Origin: Knoellia sp. Soil729
Lineage (GTDB): Bacteria; Actinomycetota; Actinomycetes; Actinomycetales; Dermatophilaceae
Reading direction: 5' to 3'
Length of the DNA: 64,000 nt
Assembly (NCBI RefSeq): GCF_001427985.1
Contig: NZ_LMSA01000002.1
Location: 908,544-972,543, forward strand
The position numbers were made by a program, and so were the translations under genes. Positions 35,185-43,666 of this stretch are shown piece after piece. Each line of letters starts with the position of its first letter. The stretch's first letter is position 1. The notes under the pieces are model-generated. The model had not been told where the DNA came from, made no database searches, and saw nothing but the letters and a program-made list of their open reading frames with translations.

Positions 35185-35233
35185 TTGCATCCCGCAAGCA
35201 TTCGGGGCACACTTGCTTGTATGCCGCAAGCAA
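35185..35233. promoter_or_regulatory. MarR operator region over the start codon
   Basis: Perfect inverted repeat TTGCTTG (35213-35219), seven-base spacer, CAAGCAA (35227-35233). It surrounds the marR ATG at 35221, and the spacer holds part of an octamer copy. A smaller repeat TTGC (35185-35188) and GCAA (35194-35197) lies upstream, and both share TTGC/GCAA half-sites. This strongly suggests autoregulation by the MarR protein. Confidence 0.65.
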
Positions 35234-35694
35234 CAGACCCCGGGACAGCGCGCGACACCTTCGGTGACGCCCTCGTGCGCTGCATGAAGCTCATGGGAAC
35301 GGTCAAGCAGCGCGCCCCCCGGGTGCACCCACGCATCGACCCCGTCAGCTACCCGATGATGTTCAACCTGCGCGACCAGCCCCGGCGCGTGTCCGAGATC
35401 GCCGAGCGCATCCACCTCGACATCTCCACGGTCAGCCGACAGGTGAGCGCCCTGGTCGCCCAGGGACTCATCGCCAAGGTCGCCGACCCGAGCGACGGCC
35501 GTGCCCAGATGCTTACCCTCACCGACGACGGCGAGCAGATGCTCACGCTGTTGCGCGACCGCCGCAACGGCTGGCTGGGCGAGGTCGTCACCGACTGGTC
35601 GGACGACGACCTCGCCACCTTCGACGCCCTCCTCACCCGCTTCGCCGACGCCGTCGAGGCCCATCCCCTCCTGACCCCCAAGGACCACGAATGA
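35221..35694 (+). CDS. MarR-family transcriptional regulator
   Basis: 157 aa winged helix protein. Recognition region RVSEIAERIHLDISTVSRQVSALVAQGL (56-83) and wing DPSDGRAQMLTLT (91-103). The stop overlaps the DHA2 exporter start (ATGA, 35691-35694), so it is the local repressor of the pump. A likely operator overlaps its own start codon. Probably inactivated by a phenolic or lipophilic ligand, which may relate to the phenolic-lipid cluster next door (inference). Confidence 0.92.
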   Translation: MPQATDPGTARDTFGDALVRCMKLMGTVKQRAPRVHPRIDPVSYPMMFNLRDQPRRVSEIAERIHLDISTVSRQVSALVAQGLIAKVADPSDGRAQMLTLTDDGEQMLTLLRDRRNGWLGEVVTDWSDDDLATFDALLTRFADAVEAHPLLTPKDHE

Positions 35695-37370
35695 GCGCCG
35701 CCTCCACCAGCGCCGACGCCACCGCGTCGGAGCAACCCCTCACCCACCGACAGATCGTCACGATCCTCATCGGCCTGATGTCGGGCATGTTCCTCGCCGC
35801 CCTCGACCAGACGATCGTCGCCACCGCGATCCGCACCATCGCCGACGACCTCCAGGGTCTCGAACACCAGGCCTGGGCGACGACGGCCTACCTCATCACC
35901 GCCACGATCGTCACGCCGCTCTACGGCAAGCTGTCCGACATCTACGGCCGCAAGAAGTTCTTCGTCACGGCCATCACGATCTTCGTTCTCGGCTCGATCC
36001 TGTGCACCTTCTCCACGTCGATGATCGAGCTCGCCTTCTTCCGCGCCGTGCAGGGGCTGGGTGCCGGTGGCCTCTTCTCCCTCGCCCTCGCGATCGTCGG
36101 CGACATCGTGCCGCCGCGTGAGCGCGCGAAGTACCAGGGCTACTTCCTGGCCGTCTTCGGTACGTCCTCGGTGCTCGGTCCGGTCATCGGCGGGTTCCTC
36201 GCCGGCGCCGACAGCATCCTCGGCGTCACCGGCTGGCGCTGGGTCTTCCTCGTCAACGTCCCGATCGGCATCGCTGCCCTCACGCTCGTGAGCAAGACGC
36301 TGCACCTGCGTCACACCCGCTTGGACCACCGCATCGACTGGAGCGGCGCCGCCCTGCTCTCGGTCTCGCTCGTGCCGCTCCTGCTCGTCTCCGAGCAGGG
36401 TCGCGAGTGGGGCTGGACCTCCGGCAACGCCATCGCCTGCTACGCCGTCGGGGTCCTTGCCGCAGCCGCGTTCTTCTGGCAGGAGGCGCGCATGGGCGAG
36501 GAGGCGATCCTGCCGCTGGCCATGTTCAAGAACCGCACCGTCGGTGTCTCGTCCCTTGCCTCGGTCCTCATCGGCATCGCCATGTTCGGTGGGCTCGCCT
36601 CGCTCCCGCTCTACCTCCAGATCGTCAAGGGCGCGACGCCGACCGAGGCCGGGCTGCTGCTCCTGCCCATGACCCTGGGCATCATGACCGGCTCGATCTC
36701 GTCCGGCCAGGTCATCAGCCGCACCGGCCGCTACCGGATCTTCCCGGTCGTCGGCGTCGGCCTGCTCATGGTCTCGCTCTTCGTCTTCCACTACATCCAC
36801 TTCGACACGCCGCTGTGGCAGACGATGATCGTCATGGTCTTCTTCGGCCTGGGGCTGGGCTTCAACTTCCAGCCGCTCACCCTCGCGGTGCAGAACGCCG
36901 TGCCGCCGCAGCAGATCGGCGTCGCCACCTCGACCGCGACGTTCACGCGTCAGATCGGTGGCACCATCGGCACCGCGGTCTTCCTGTCGATCCTGTTCTC
37001 ACTGGTGCCCGAGAAGATCGCCAGCGCCATGAAGGTCGTCGTCCCCACCCCGCAGTTCCAGGAGGCGTTGCGGGACCCGGCCAACGCGGCCTTCGCCAAG
37101 GAGTTCGCGCAGTCCCAGTCCTCAGGTGGTGGCTCGGCCGCCGCGAGCAGCGGTGTGCTGCAGGACAGCTCGTTCCTGTCCAGCCTTGACGAGCGCCTCG
37201 CCAAGCCGTTCCTCATGGGCTTCTCCGACGCGATGGACCACGTGTTCCTCGTCGGCGCGGCCGTCATGGTCATCGGCTTCGTCGTCATGTGGTTCCTGCC
37301 CGAGGTCGAGCTGCGCAAGGGTTCGGCCTACCAGGAGCGCGCCGACGCCGAGGCGGAGGCAAAGGTCTGA
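35691..37370 (+). CDS. DHA2-family MFS multidrug exporter (14 TM)
   Basis: 559 aa with fourteen predicted membrane segments. Typical motifs: LDQTIVATAI in helix 1, GKLSDIYGRKKFF (motif A), and antiporter motif C GTSSVLGPVIGGF. Belongs to the EmrB/QacA group, proton-coupled exporters of lipophilic compounds. A serine-rich extracytoplasmic loop lies before the last helix. Controlled by the co-transcribed MarR. The next feature is a very long terminator hairpin. Confidence 0.93.
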   Translation: MSAASTSADATASEQPLTHRQIVTILIGLMSGMFLAALDQTIVATAIRTIADDLQGLEHQAWATTAYLITATIVTPLYGKLSDIYGRKKFFVTAITIFVLGSILCTFSTSMIELAFFRAVQGLGAGGLFSLALAIVGDIVPPRERAKYQGYFLAVFGTSSVLGPVIGGFLAGADSILGVTGWRWVFLVNVPIGIAALTLVSKTLHLRHTRLDHRIDWSGAALLSVSLVPLLLVSEQGREWGWTSGNAIACYAVGVLAAAAFFWQEARMGEEAILPLAMFKNRTVGVSSLASVLIGIAMFGGLASLPLYLQIVKGATPTEAGLLLLPMTLGIMTGSISSGQVISRTGRYRIFPVVGVGLLMVSLFVFHYIHFDTPLWQTMIVMVFFGLGLGFNFQPLTLAVQNAVPPQQIGVATSTATFTRQIGGTIGTAVFLSILFSLVPEKIASAMKVVVPTPQFQEALRDPANAAFAKEFAQSQSSGGGSAAASSGVLQDSSFLSSLDERLAKPFLMGFSDAMDHVFLVGAAVMVIGFVVMWFLPEVELRKGSAYQERADAEAEAKV

Positions 37371-37373
37371 ACC

Positions 37374-37447
37374 CCTGAACCACCTCGCCTTGTGTGCCTC
37401 AGCGCGAGCCAGGGCTCGCGCTGAGGCACACGAGGCGAGGGTTCAGG
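37374..37447. terminator. Very long bidirectional terminator hairpin
   Basis: Arms 37374-37410 and 37413-37447 are nearly perfect inverse complements of about 34 bases, with a two-base apex (core GCGCGAGCC / GGCTCGCGC, outer CCTGAACC / GGTTCAGG). It lies right after the DHA2 exporter stop and covers the stop codon (37443-37445) of the convergent MFS gene. The length is unusual for a terminator. Confidence 0.8.
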
Positions 37448-38633
37448 CGCGTGCTGCTGAGCCGATCCGGCGGCCCCAGGCTGCGGCGATGAGCGCCGAG
37501 ACGAGGGCAGCGGCCACCGGGAGGGCATAGGTCTCGTGGGCGCCCCATGAGTCGACGAGCACCCCGCTCAGTGCCGTCCCCGAGGCCAGGCCGACGAGCA
37601 TGCCGGTGATGACCACGGCCATCCCTTCGGTGATGAAAGCCCGCGGCACGAGGTGCTGCACGAGCGTCATGCCCGTGATGAGCGTCGGTGCCGTGGCGGA
37701 CCCGGCGACGAGCATCATCGCCGCCAGCCCCCACAGGTCATCGATGAACAGCACCGGCAGCTCGAGCAGGAACATCGCGAGGGCGCACCACACGAAGCGC
37801 CTGGCGATCGAGCCGCTGAAGACGCGCGTGCCGAAGAGAACGGCCGAGAGCGCCGACCCCAGCGCGAAGGCACCGAGGATCACCGAGCTCATCCCGGTGC
37901 GCCCGGCCTCCTGGGCGACGGCGACCGCCACGACCTCGTTGCCGCCGAAGACCGCCCCGACCATGAAGAGCGCCGCGGCCACGGCTGCGACTCCCGGTCG
38001 CTGGATGGCGAGCCCGTGCGGACGCTCGTCGTGGGGCACCAGGGGCGGCTCCGAGCGACGCTGGGAGAGGAACAGCACCGAGCCCAGCGTGAAGACGACG
38101 TAGGCGAAGAGCAGCCCCGCCTCGGGGAACAGCAGGGTGGCTGCCAGCACTCCCAGCACCGGACCGAGCACGAACGCCGCCTCCTCGACCACCTGCTCGA
38201 GCGACATCGCGGTGTGCAGGGCGTCCGGCTCGTCGCGCAGCAGGTACGCCCACCGGGCCCGGGACATCGGTCCCATCTCCGGCAGGAAGGACGACACGGC
38301 ATACCCGGCAAAAAGGGTCCACGCCGGTGCGCCGGCCGCGGACAGGAGCACCGTGACCAGGCCCGCGACGAAGGTGAGCAGGATGAACGGCATCGATGCG
38401 CGGCGTTGGCCGTGCTTGTCGACGAGGCGCCCGATGACCGGTCCCGCCACGGCGAGGACGACGATGCCGCCGGCCGACACCGCACCGGCAAGCCCGTAGG
38501 AGTCGCGGCGCGTGGCGATCATGACGATGATCGCGACGCCGAACATCGCGCCCCCGACACGCGACAACGCGCTCGCGGCGACGAACCGCGCCGCTCCCGG
38601 GATCGCGAAGAGCGGGCGATAGGCATCGAGCAC
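37443..38633 (-). CDS. MFS transporter
   Basis: 396 aa with twelve predicted membrane segments. Motif A-like GRLVDKHGQRR (68-78) in the loop after helix 2, and LEQVVEEAAFVLGPVLG (145-161) in helix 5. The family resembles actinobacterial MFS proteins of unknown substrate. It stands alone, convergent to the DHA2 pump. Substrate not predictable. Confidence 0.85.
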   Translation of the reverse strand: MLDAYRPLFAIPGAARFVAASALSRVGGAMFGVAIIVMIATRRDSYGLAGAVSAGGIVVLAVAGPVIGRLVDKHGQRRASMPFILLTFVAGLVTVLLSAAGAPAWTLFAGYAVSSFLPEMGPMSRARWAYLLRDEPDALHTAMSLEQVVEEAAFVLGPVLGVLAATLLFPEAGLLFAYVVFTLGSVLFLSQRRSEPPLVPHDERPHGLAIQRPGVAAVAAALFMVGAVFGGNEVVAVAVAQEAGRTGMSSVILGAFALGSALSAVLFGTRVFSGSIARRFVWCALAMFLLELPVLFIDDLWGLAAMMLVAGSATAPTLITGMTLVQHLVPRAFITEGMAVVITGMLVGLASGTALSGVLVDSWGAHETYALPVAAALVSALIAAAWGRRIGSAARA

Positions 38634-38695
38634 GGGCCAACTCTGTCACGCTCCGGCAGGCACCCAGACCTGCTCCGGCCCGGGGTTCGACCCGG

Positions 38696-38742
38696 AAATG
38701 CAGCGTTCCGCCCGGAACTGTTCCGGGCGGAACGCTGCGTTT
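38696..38742. terminator. Terminator hairpin of the GTTCCGCCCGGAAC family
   Basis: CAGCGTTCCGCCCGGAAC (38701-38718) pairs with GTTCCGGGCGGAACGCTG (38720-38737) around one base. The stem is extended by AAATG/CGTTT to 23 bp, giving a T-run on either strand. It lies 41 bases beyond the stop of the E2 gene and terminates that operon. A near copy occurs at 58902-58948. Confidence 0.85.
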
Positions 38743-38783
38743 GCCTGACCAAGCGGAAAAGGTGGGGTGCTGCGCGGGGTGGG

Positions 38784-40235
38784 TCAGCCCCAGACGAGGG
38801 CGCGGGAGGGGTCGTTGAGGATCGCCGCGACGTCGGCGAGGTAGCGCGAACCGAGCTCCCCGTCGACGAGCCGGTGGTCGAAGCTCAGCGCGAGCGTCGT
38901 CACCGAGCGCACGACGATCTCCTCCGTGCCGTCCTCGTCGGTGGCCACCCACGGACGCCGGTTGACCGCACCGAACGCCAGAATCGCGGCCTCGCCGGGG
39001 TTGAGGATGGGCGTGCCCGCGTCGACGCCGAAGACACCGACGTTGGTGATCGTGATCGTGCCACCGGACATGTCTGCCGGCTGGGTGCGGCCCTCACGGG
39101 CGGTCGCGGTCAGCGCGCCGACGGCCTCGGCCAGCTCGCGCAGGGAGAGCCGGTCGGCGTCCTTGATGTTGGGGACGACGAGCCCACGCGGGGTGGCCGC
39201 GGCGATGCCGAGGTTGACGTAGTTCTTGAGGACGATCTCCTGCGCTGCCTCGTCCCACGTCGCGTTGATGCCGGGGTTGCGGCGGGCCGCGAGGATCATC
39301 GCCTTGGCGAGGATGAGAAGGGGCGTGACCTTGACGTCGCGGAACTCCTTGTCCTTCTTGAGCTTCGCGACGAGGTCCATGGTGGCGGTGACGTCGACGG
39401 TGACCCACTCGGTGACGTGCGGAGCCGTGAAGGCGCTGCCGACCATCGCCTGCGCGGTCATCTTGCGCACGCCCTTGATGGGTACGCGCACCTCGCGCTC
39501 ACCCTGGCCCAGACCCCCGCCGTATGCCGGTGACGCACCTCGCGTCGAACCCGCACCACCAGCGTCGGCCGAGTCGGGGGCGGAGCTCGAGCCCGCGGCA
39601 TACGCCTCGAGGTCCGAACGCGTCACGATGCCTCGGTCACCCGAGCCGCTGACCGAGGCCAGGTCGACGCCGAGGTCCTTGGCGAGCTTGCGGACCGGCG
39701 GCTTGGCGAGCACCTTGGCCGAGGACTCCGGCGCTGCGTCTGGAGCAGACGTTGCCGAAGGGGCGGGGGCAGGAGCGGGAGCGACAGCCGGGGCGGGGGC
39801 CGGCGCGGCGGCAGCCTTGCGCGGACGACGGCTGCTGCCACCGGCCTTGGGGCCGTAGCCGACGAGCGTCTTGACCGGCTCCTCCTCGACCTCGGCGTCA
39901 GCGGCCTCGGCAGCACTCCCCGGACCGACCTCGACGGACGACTGGGCGCCGGCGGCCACAGGTTCGGGTGCAGCAGAACCGGACTCACCACCGAGCCCGT
40001 CGTCGATGGTGATGATCGGCGTACCGACCTCGACCTCGTCGCCCACGCTGACGTGCAGCGCCGACACGGTGCCCGACCACGGGATGGGCAGCTCGACGAG
40101 CGACTTGGCCGTCTCGACCTCGACGACGATGTCGTTGACCTTGACCGTGTCGCCGACCTTGACCTTCCACTCGACGATCTCTGCCTCGAGCAGGCCCTCA
40201 CCCGGGTCCGGGAGGTTGAAGTGCTTCACACCCAT
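38784..40235 (-). CDS. 2-oxoacid dehydrogenase E2 dihydrolipoamide acyltransferase
   Basis: 483 aa from the ATG at 40235. One N-terminal lipoyl domain with K44 in ETAKSLVELP, an Ala/Pro linker (about 130-170), a peripheral subunit-binding domain PPVRKLAKDLGVDLASVSGSG (about 185-205), and a catalytic domain ending in SFDHRLVDG. It forms the core of the complex with E1alpha and E1beta. Since many actinobacteria use AceE for pyruvate, a branched-chain 2-oxoacid complex is my first choice, but a pyruvate role is possible. No E3 gene is adjacent. Confidence 0.93.
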   Translation of the reverse strand: MGVKHFNLPDPGEGLLEAEIVEWKVKVGDTVKVNDIVVEVETAKSLVELPIPWSGTVSALHVSVGDEVEVGTPIITIDDGLGGESGSAAPEPVAAGAQSSVEVGPGSAAEAADAEVEEEPVKTLVGYGPKAGGSSRRPRKAAAAPAPAPAVAPAPAPAPSATSAPDAAPESSAKVLAKPPVRKLAKDLGVDLASVSGSGDRGIVTRSDLEAYAAGSSSAPDSADAGGAGSTRGASPAYGGGLGQGEREVRVPIKGVRKMTAQAMVGSAFTAPHVTEWVTVDVTATMDLVAKLKKDKEFRDVKVTPLLILAKAMILAARRNPGINATWDEAAQEIVLKNYVNLGIAAATPRGLVVPNIKDADRLSLRELAEAVGALTATAREGRTQPADMSGGTITITNVGVFGVDAGTPILNPGEAAILAFGAVNRRPWVATDEDGTEEIVVRSVTTLALSFDHRLVDGELGSRYLADVAAILNDPSRALVWG

Positions 40236-40255
40236 GCGTTTCGTTCTCCTCGGAC

Positions 40256-41242
40256 TCAGTAGGCCAGCGCGCGGTCGACACCGTCGAGCACGCGGTCGAG
40301 ATCGGGCAGGTAGTGCTCCTCGAGCTTGCTCGCCGGGTAGGGCGTGTTCCAGCCCGCGACCCGGATCACCGGTGACTCCAGCGAGTAGAAGCAGCGCTCG
40401 GTCACGAGCGCAGCGATCTCGGAACCCACGGACACGAACGACGGCGCCTCCTGGGCGACGACGAGCCGGCCCGTCTTCTCGACGGAGCGGGTGATGGCGT
40501 CGATGTCGAGGGGGCTGACCGAGCGCAGGTCGATCACCTCGAGCGAGCGACCCTCCTCGGCGGCGACCCTGGCGGCGTCGAGGCAGACCTTGACCATCGG
40601 ACCCCAGCACGCGAGCGTGAGGTCGGTGCCCTCGCGCACGGTGTGCGCCGAGAAGAGGTCGCGCGGGGCGGAGGGCGCGTCGAAGTCGACCTCGCCCTTC
40701 TCGTGGTAGCGCCGCTTGGGCTCGTAAAAGATCACCGGGTCGTCGCACTCGATGGCCTGCTGGATCATCCAGTAGGCGTCCTCGGGGTTCGAGCAGAACA
40801 CCACGCGCAGACCCAGGGTGTGCGCGAAGTAGGCCTCGTTGGACTCGCTGTGGTGCTCGACCGCGCCGATGCCGCCACCCATGGGGATCCGCACGACGAC
40901 GGGCACCTTGACCGCCCCGCGCGAGCGCGAGTGCAGCTTGGACAGCTGGGAGACGATCTGGTCGAACGCGGGGTAGACGAAGCCGTCGAACTGGATCTCG
41001 ATCACCGGCCGGTAGCCGCGCAGCGCCAGCCCGATGCCGGTGCCCAGGATCCCGGACTCGGCCAGGGGCGTGTCGATGACGCGGTCCTCGCCGAAGTCCT
41101 TCTGGAGGTGCTCGGTGATGCGGAAGACGCCACCGAGCTTGCCGATGTCCTCGCCCTGGAGGATGACCTTGGGGTCGCGCTCCATCGCCCTGCGCAGACC
41201 GGTGTTGAGGGCCTTGGCGATCGTGGTCTTCTGCATGCTCAC
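40256..41242 (-). CDS. 2-oxoacid dehydrogenase E1 component, beta subunit
   Basis: 328 aa. Transketolase-like pyrimidine-binding domain (KTTIAKALNTGLRRAMERDPKV, then GEDIG) with the E1beta Glu in DTPLAESGILGTGIGLALRG, and transketolase C-terminal domain (SLEVIDLRSVSPLDIDAI). Pairs with E1alpha to form the TPP-binding heterotetramer. ATG overlaps the E1alpha stop (ATGA, 41239-41242) and 20 bases separate it from E2. Confidence 0.94.
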   Translation of the reverse strand: MSMQKTTIAKALNTGLRRAMERDPKVILQGEDIGKLGGVFRITEHLQKDFGEDRVIDTPLAESGILGTGIGLALRGYRPVIEIQFDGFVYPAFDQIVSQLSKLHSRSRGAVKVPVVVRIPMGGGIGAVEHHSESNEAYFAHTLGLRVVFCSNPEDAYWMIQQAIECDDPVIFYEPKRRYHEKGEVDFDAPSAPRDLFSAHTVREGTDLTLACWGPMVKVCLDAARVAAEEGRSLEVIDLRSVSPLDIDAITRSVEKTGRLVVAQEAPSFVSVGSEIAALVTERCFYSLESPVIRVAGWNTPYPASKLEEHYLPDLDRVLDGVDRALAY

Positions 41243-42447
41243 GCCTGGACCTCCTGTCCCTCGAAGGACTCGAGGTAGGCCGTGAAGGTCGCCTTGTCGT
41301 CAGCCACCTGCTGGTGGGGCTCGACATAGACCTGGTCGAAGATGTCGCCCACGTCCGGGTCGGGCATGGACACGGTGGCGGTGCGCACGTGCTCGCCGAG
41401 CTCGTCGGCCTCGCGGTCGATCGCCTCGAAGTAGTCGTGGTCGGCGATGCCCTCGCTCATGAGCCAGCGCTTGTAGCGGGCGATCGGGTCGCGCAGCTTC
41501 CAGATCTCGACCTCCGCGGAGACGCGGTACTTGGTCGGGTCGTCGGAGGTCGTGTGGGCAGCCATGCGGTAGGTGTAGGCCTCGACGAGCGAGGGACCGT
41601 CACCGGAACGCGCGCGGTCCAGCATCGTCTTGGTCACGGCATACGAGGCAAGGACGTCGTTGCCGTCGACCCGGATCCCGGGGAAGCCGAAGCCGTCGGC
41701 CCGCTTGTAGATCGGGGCTCTCGTCTGGCGCGCGTTGGGCTCGGAGATGGCCCACTGGTTGTTCTGGCAGAAGAAGACGACAGGGCTGTTGTAGACGCCG
41801 GCGAAGACGAACGCCTCGTTGTTGTCGCCCTGGGCCGTGGCACCGTCACCCATGCACGCGATGACGGCCGCGTCACGCTGGTCGTCGCCGGTGCCCACGG
41901 CGCCGTCTCGCTGGATGCCCATGGCGTAGCCGGTGCCGATGAGGCTCTGGTTGCCGATGACGATGGTGTAGCCGTGGAAGCCGAACTCGGCGGGGTCCCA
42001 GGCACCCTTGTCGACCCCGCGGTACATCGCGATGAGCCGCATCGGGTCCAGGCCGCGGGTCCAGGCGATGCCGTGCTCGCGGTAGCCGGGGAAGGCGTGG
42101 TCCTGCGTGCGCATGGCGCGGCCGCAGCCGATCTGGGCGGCCTCCTGCCCGAGGAGCGAGGCCCACAGCCCCAGCTCACCCTGGCGCTGCAGGGCCGTGG
42201 CTTCCTGGTCGACGCGGCGGATGAGCACGAGGTCGCGATAGAAGGCACGCAGCTCGTCGTGGCTCAGCGCGTCGATGATCGCGTCGTACTCGGTGTGGTG
42301 CACGCGCTCACCCTCGGGGGTGAGCAGCTGGACCATGTCGGGGCCACCATCGGCAGCCGGACGGGGCTCGGTCACGATGGCCGGATCCACCGAGACGTGG
42401 TGGTCCATACCGCCGGACGGCGAGGCGGCGACGTCGGTGTCGCTCAC
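41239..42447 (-). CDS. 2-oxoacid dehydrogenase E1 component, alpha subunit
   Basis: 402 aa from a GTG at 42447 with AGGAGTG upstream; a start at 42558 would lack support. The TPP/magnesium motif runs GDGATAQGDNNEA (200-212) to NN (229-230). The phosphorylation-loop-like YRMAAHTTSDDPTKYR region is also present. It decarboxylates a 2-oxoacid and passes the acyl group to E2. Branched-chain or pyruvate specificity cannot be settled by eye. First gene of the three-gene operon. Confidence 0.93.
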   Translation of the reverse strand: MSDTDVAASPSGGMDHHVSVDPAIVTEPRPAADGGPDMVQLLTPEGERVHHTEYDAIIDALSHDELRAFYRDLVLIRRVDQEATALQRQGELGLWASLLGQEAAQIGCGRAMRTQDHAFPGYREHGIAWTRGLDPMRLIAMYRGVDKGAWDPAEFGFHGYTIVIGNQSLIGTGYAMGIQRDGAVGTGDDQRDAAVIACMGDGATAQGDNNEAFVFAGVYNSPVVFFCQNNQWAISEPNARQTRAPIYKRADGFGFPGIRVDGNDVLASYAVTKTMLDRARSGDGPSLVEAYTYRMAAHTTSDDPTKYRVSAEVEIWKLRDPIARYKRWLMSEGIADHDYFEAIDREADELGEHVRTATVSMPDPDVGDIFDQVYVEPHQQVADDKATFTAYLESFEGQEVQA

Positions 42448-42671
42448 GGGCACTCCTGTTCCCTGGGACGTCCGTTCGTGACGGACGCCCGGCTCGGGCC
42501 GCCGGCTCCACGCGCTGGTACGCACGCGGCCCGGACGGCGGTGTCTGGGACTCCCCACGGGGTGTGTGGGGGGTCACCAAGCCTGCTGGGGCAAACGTAC
42601 CGCGACCGCCCGCCCCGTCACCAAACGCGCCGGTCAGGGAACCGTCCCGGGGCCCGCGACGTCCTAGGTTC
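42448..42671. promoter_or_regulatory. Divergent region with inverted repeats upstream of E1alpha
   Basis: 224 bases between E1alpha and the lipoprotein gene. GGACGTCCGT (42466-42475) and ACGGACGCCC (42481-42490) form a 10-base inverted repeat with one mismatch, 19 bases upstream of the E1alpha start. A second imperfect repeat lies at 42549-42557 and 42567-42575. Either could be an operator or a leader hairpin. Confidence 0.4.
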
Positions 42672-43355
42672 ATGGGTGTGCACCTCTTCTCGAGACGACG
42701 GACGACCGGGTATGCCGCGAGCGCGCTGTGCGCTCTCGGCTTCCTCTCCGCGTGTGGTTCCGCGCAGGACCCGCCGGGAGGCTCCAGTCCGGCGAGCACC
42801 GCGTCGCCCTCCGCGAGCGCCTCGGCGGCGACCCCCTCGACCTCACCGTCGGGCACGCAGATGCCTCCGATCGGACGGGCTCGTCCCGCTGTCATGTCGG
42901 GACGCGTGACGAGCACCGACGGCGGCTGCGTGGTGTTCAAGAACGACCGGGACGCCCACCGGTGGGTGCTCATCGGTGGGCCGGAGAGCCTGACGGCAGG
43001 CACGGCATACGTCATCCAGGGCGTCGCGATGGATGCGATGGACCCCGCGTGCCCGCAGGGCCTCCCCTTCCAGGTGAGCGAGGCGACGCCTGCGGAGAGG
43101 GACGACCGGCCCATCCCCCTGCCCAGCACGAGCCCGGCGGGCGCGCCGGTGACGCTCACGGGTGTCGTGACGGCGGGGGTCGAGGCCGGGTGCCGTGTGC
43201 TGCGCACCGATGACGGGACCTTCACCCTCATCGGCGAGGTGTGGGTGGCTGACGGCACCCGCGTCACCGTGCGGGGAACGCGCAGTGACAACCTCCGCTC
43301 CACCTGCATGCAGGGTCCGGTTCTCGAGGTCGCCACCCTCACCCCGGCGGGGTGA
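42672..43355 (+). CDS. Lipoprotein with two tandem Cys-containing beta domains
   Basis: 227 aa. Signal peptide with lipobox LSAC (C28), then a Ser/Thr/Pro-rich spacer (35-65) typical of surface lipoproteins. Two homologous domains follow (about 73-138 and 158-226), with Cys pairs C86/C127 and C174/C212. The pattern is G.V....gC.v...dg..tLIG...v.v.G....C.QG..f.V. Each pair could form a disulfide outside the cell. The next gene encodes a third copy. Function unknown. Confidence 0.8.
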   Translation: MGVHLFSRRRTTGYAASALCALGFLSACGSAQDPPGGSSPASTASPSASASAATPSTSPSGTQMPPIGRARPAVMSGRVTSTDGGCVVFKNDRDAHRWVLIGGPESLTAGTAYVIQGVAMDAMDPACPQGLPFQVSEATPAERDDRPIPLPSTSPAGAPVTLTGVVTAGVEAGCRVLRTDDGTFTLIGEVWVADGTRVTVRGTRSDNLRSTCMQGPVLEVATLTPAG

Positions 43356-43600
43356 GTGCGATGCGACCCCGGGACAGGACGCTCACCGGCCACCTCGTCG
43401 AGGCCGTCGAGAGCAGCTGCGTCGTGCTGCGGACTGCCGACGGGGACACCTTCACCCTCGTCGGCCCTGCCGCGCGTCTGCTGCCGGCGTCCGGTGGCGG
43501 CGCAGAGTTGACGGTGCGCGGACGGGTGGAGCCCGAGATGCTCAGCCACTGCATGCAGGGCCCGGTCTTCGTCGTCACCGAGGTCGTCCGCGACGCCTGA
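43352..43600 (+). CDS. Small cytosolic paralogue of the lipoprotein domain
   Basis: 82 aa, GTG 43352 overlapping the lipoprotein stop (GTGA). It aligns with the second domain of that lipoprotein: C23 in SSCVVLRTADGDTFTLVG and C67 in SHCMQGPVFVV. It lacks a signal peptide, so it should stay in the cytosol, where the Cys pair may be reduced. Probably arose by tandem duplication. Function unknown. Confidence 0.7.
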   Translation: MSAMRPRDRTLTGHLVEAVESSCVVLRTADGDTFTLVGPAARLLPASGGGAELTVRGRVEPEMLSHCMQGPVFVVTEVVRDA

Positions 43601-43619
43601 TCCCGGTGCCCGGACGCCA

Positions 43620-43650
43620 AGAGGCCCCCACCGCGGTGGTGAGGGCCTCT
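43620..43650. terminator. Bidirectional terminator
   Basis: AGAGGCCC (43620-43627) pairs with GGGCCTCT (43643-43650), and CCACC with GGTGG inside, leaving a GC loop and a small bulge. It lies between the convergent paralogue and S8 protease genes. Confidence 0.75.
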
Positions 43651-43666
43651 CGGGTGTGCCAGGTGG

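Noticed and set aside
39730-39870. Ala/Pro-rich low-complexity stretch as an inserted repeat
   Set aside because: It is the normal flexible linker between lipoyl and subunit-binding domains of E2 proteins.
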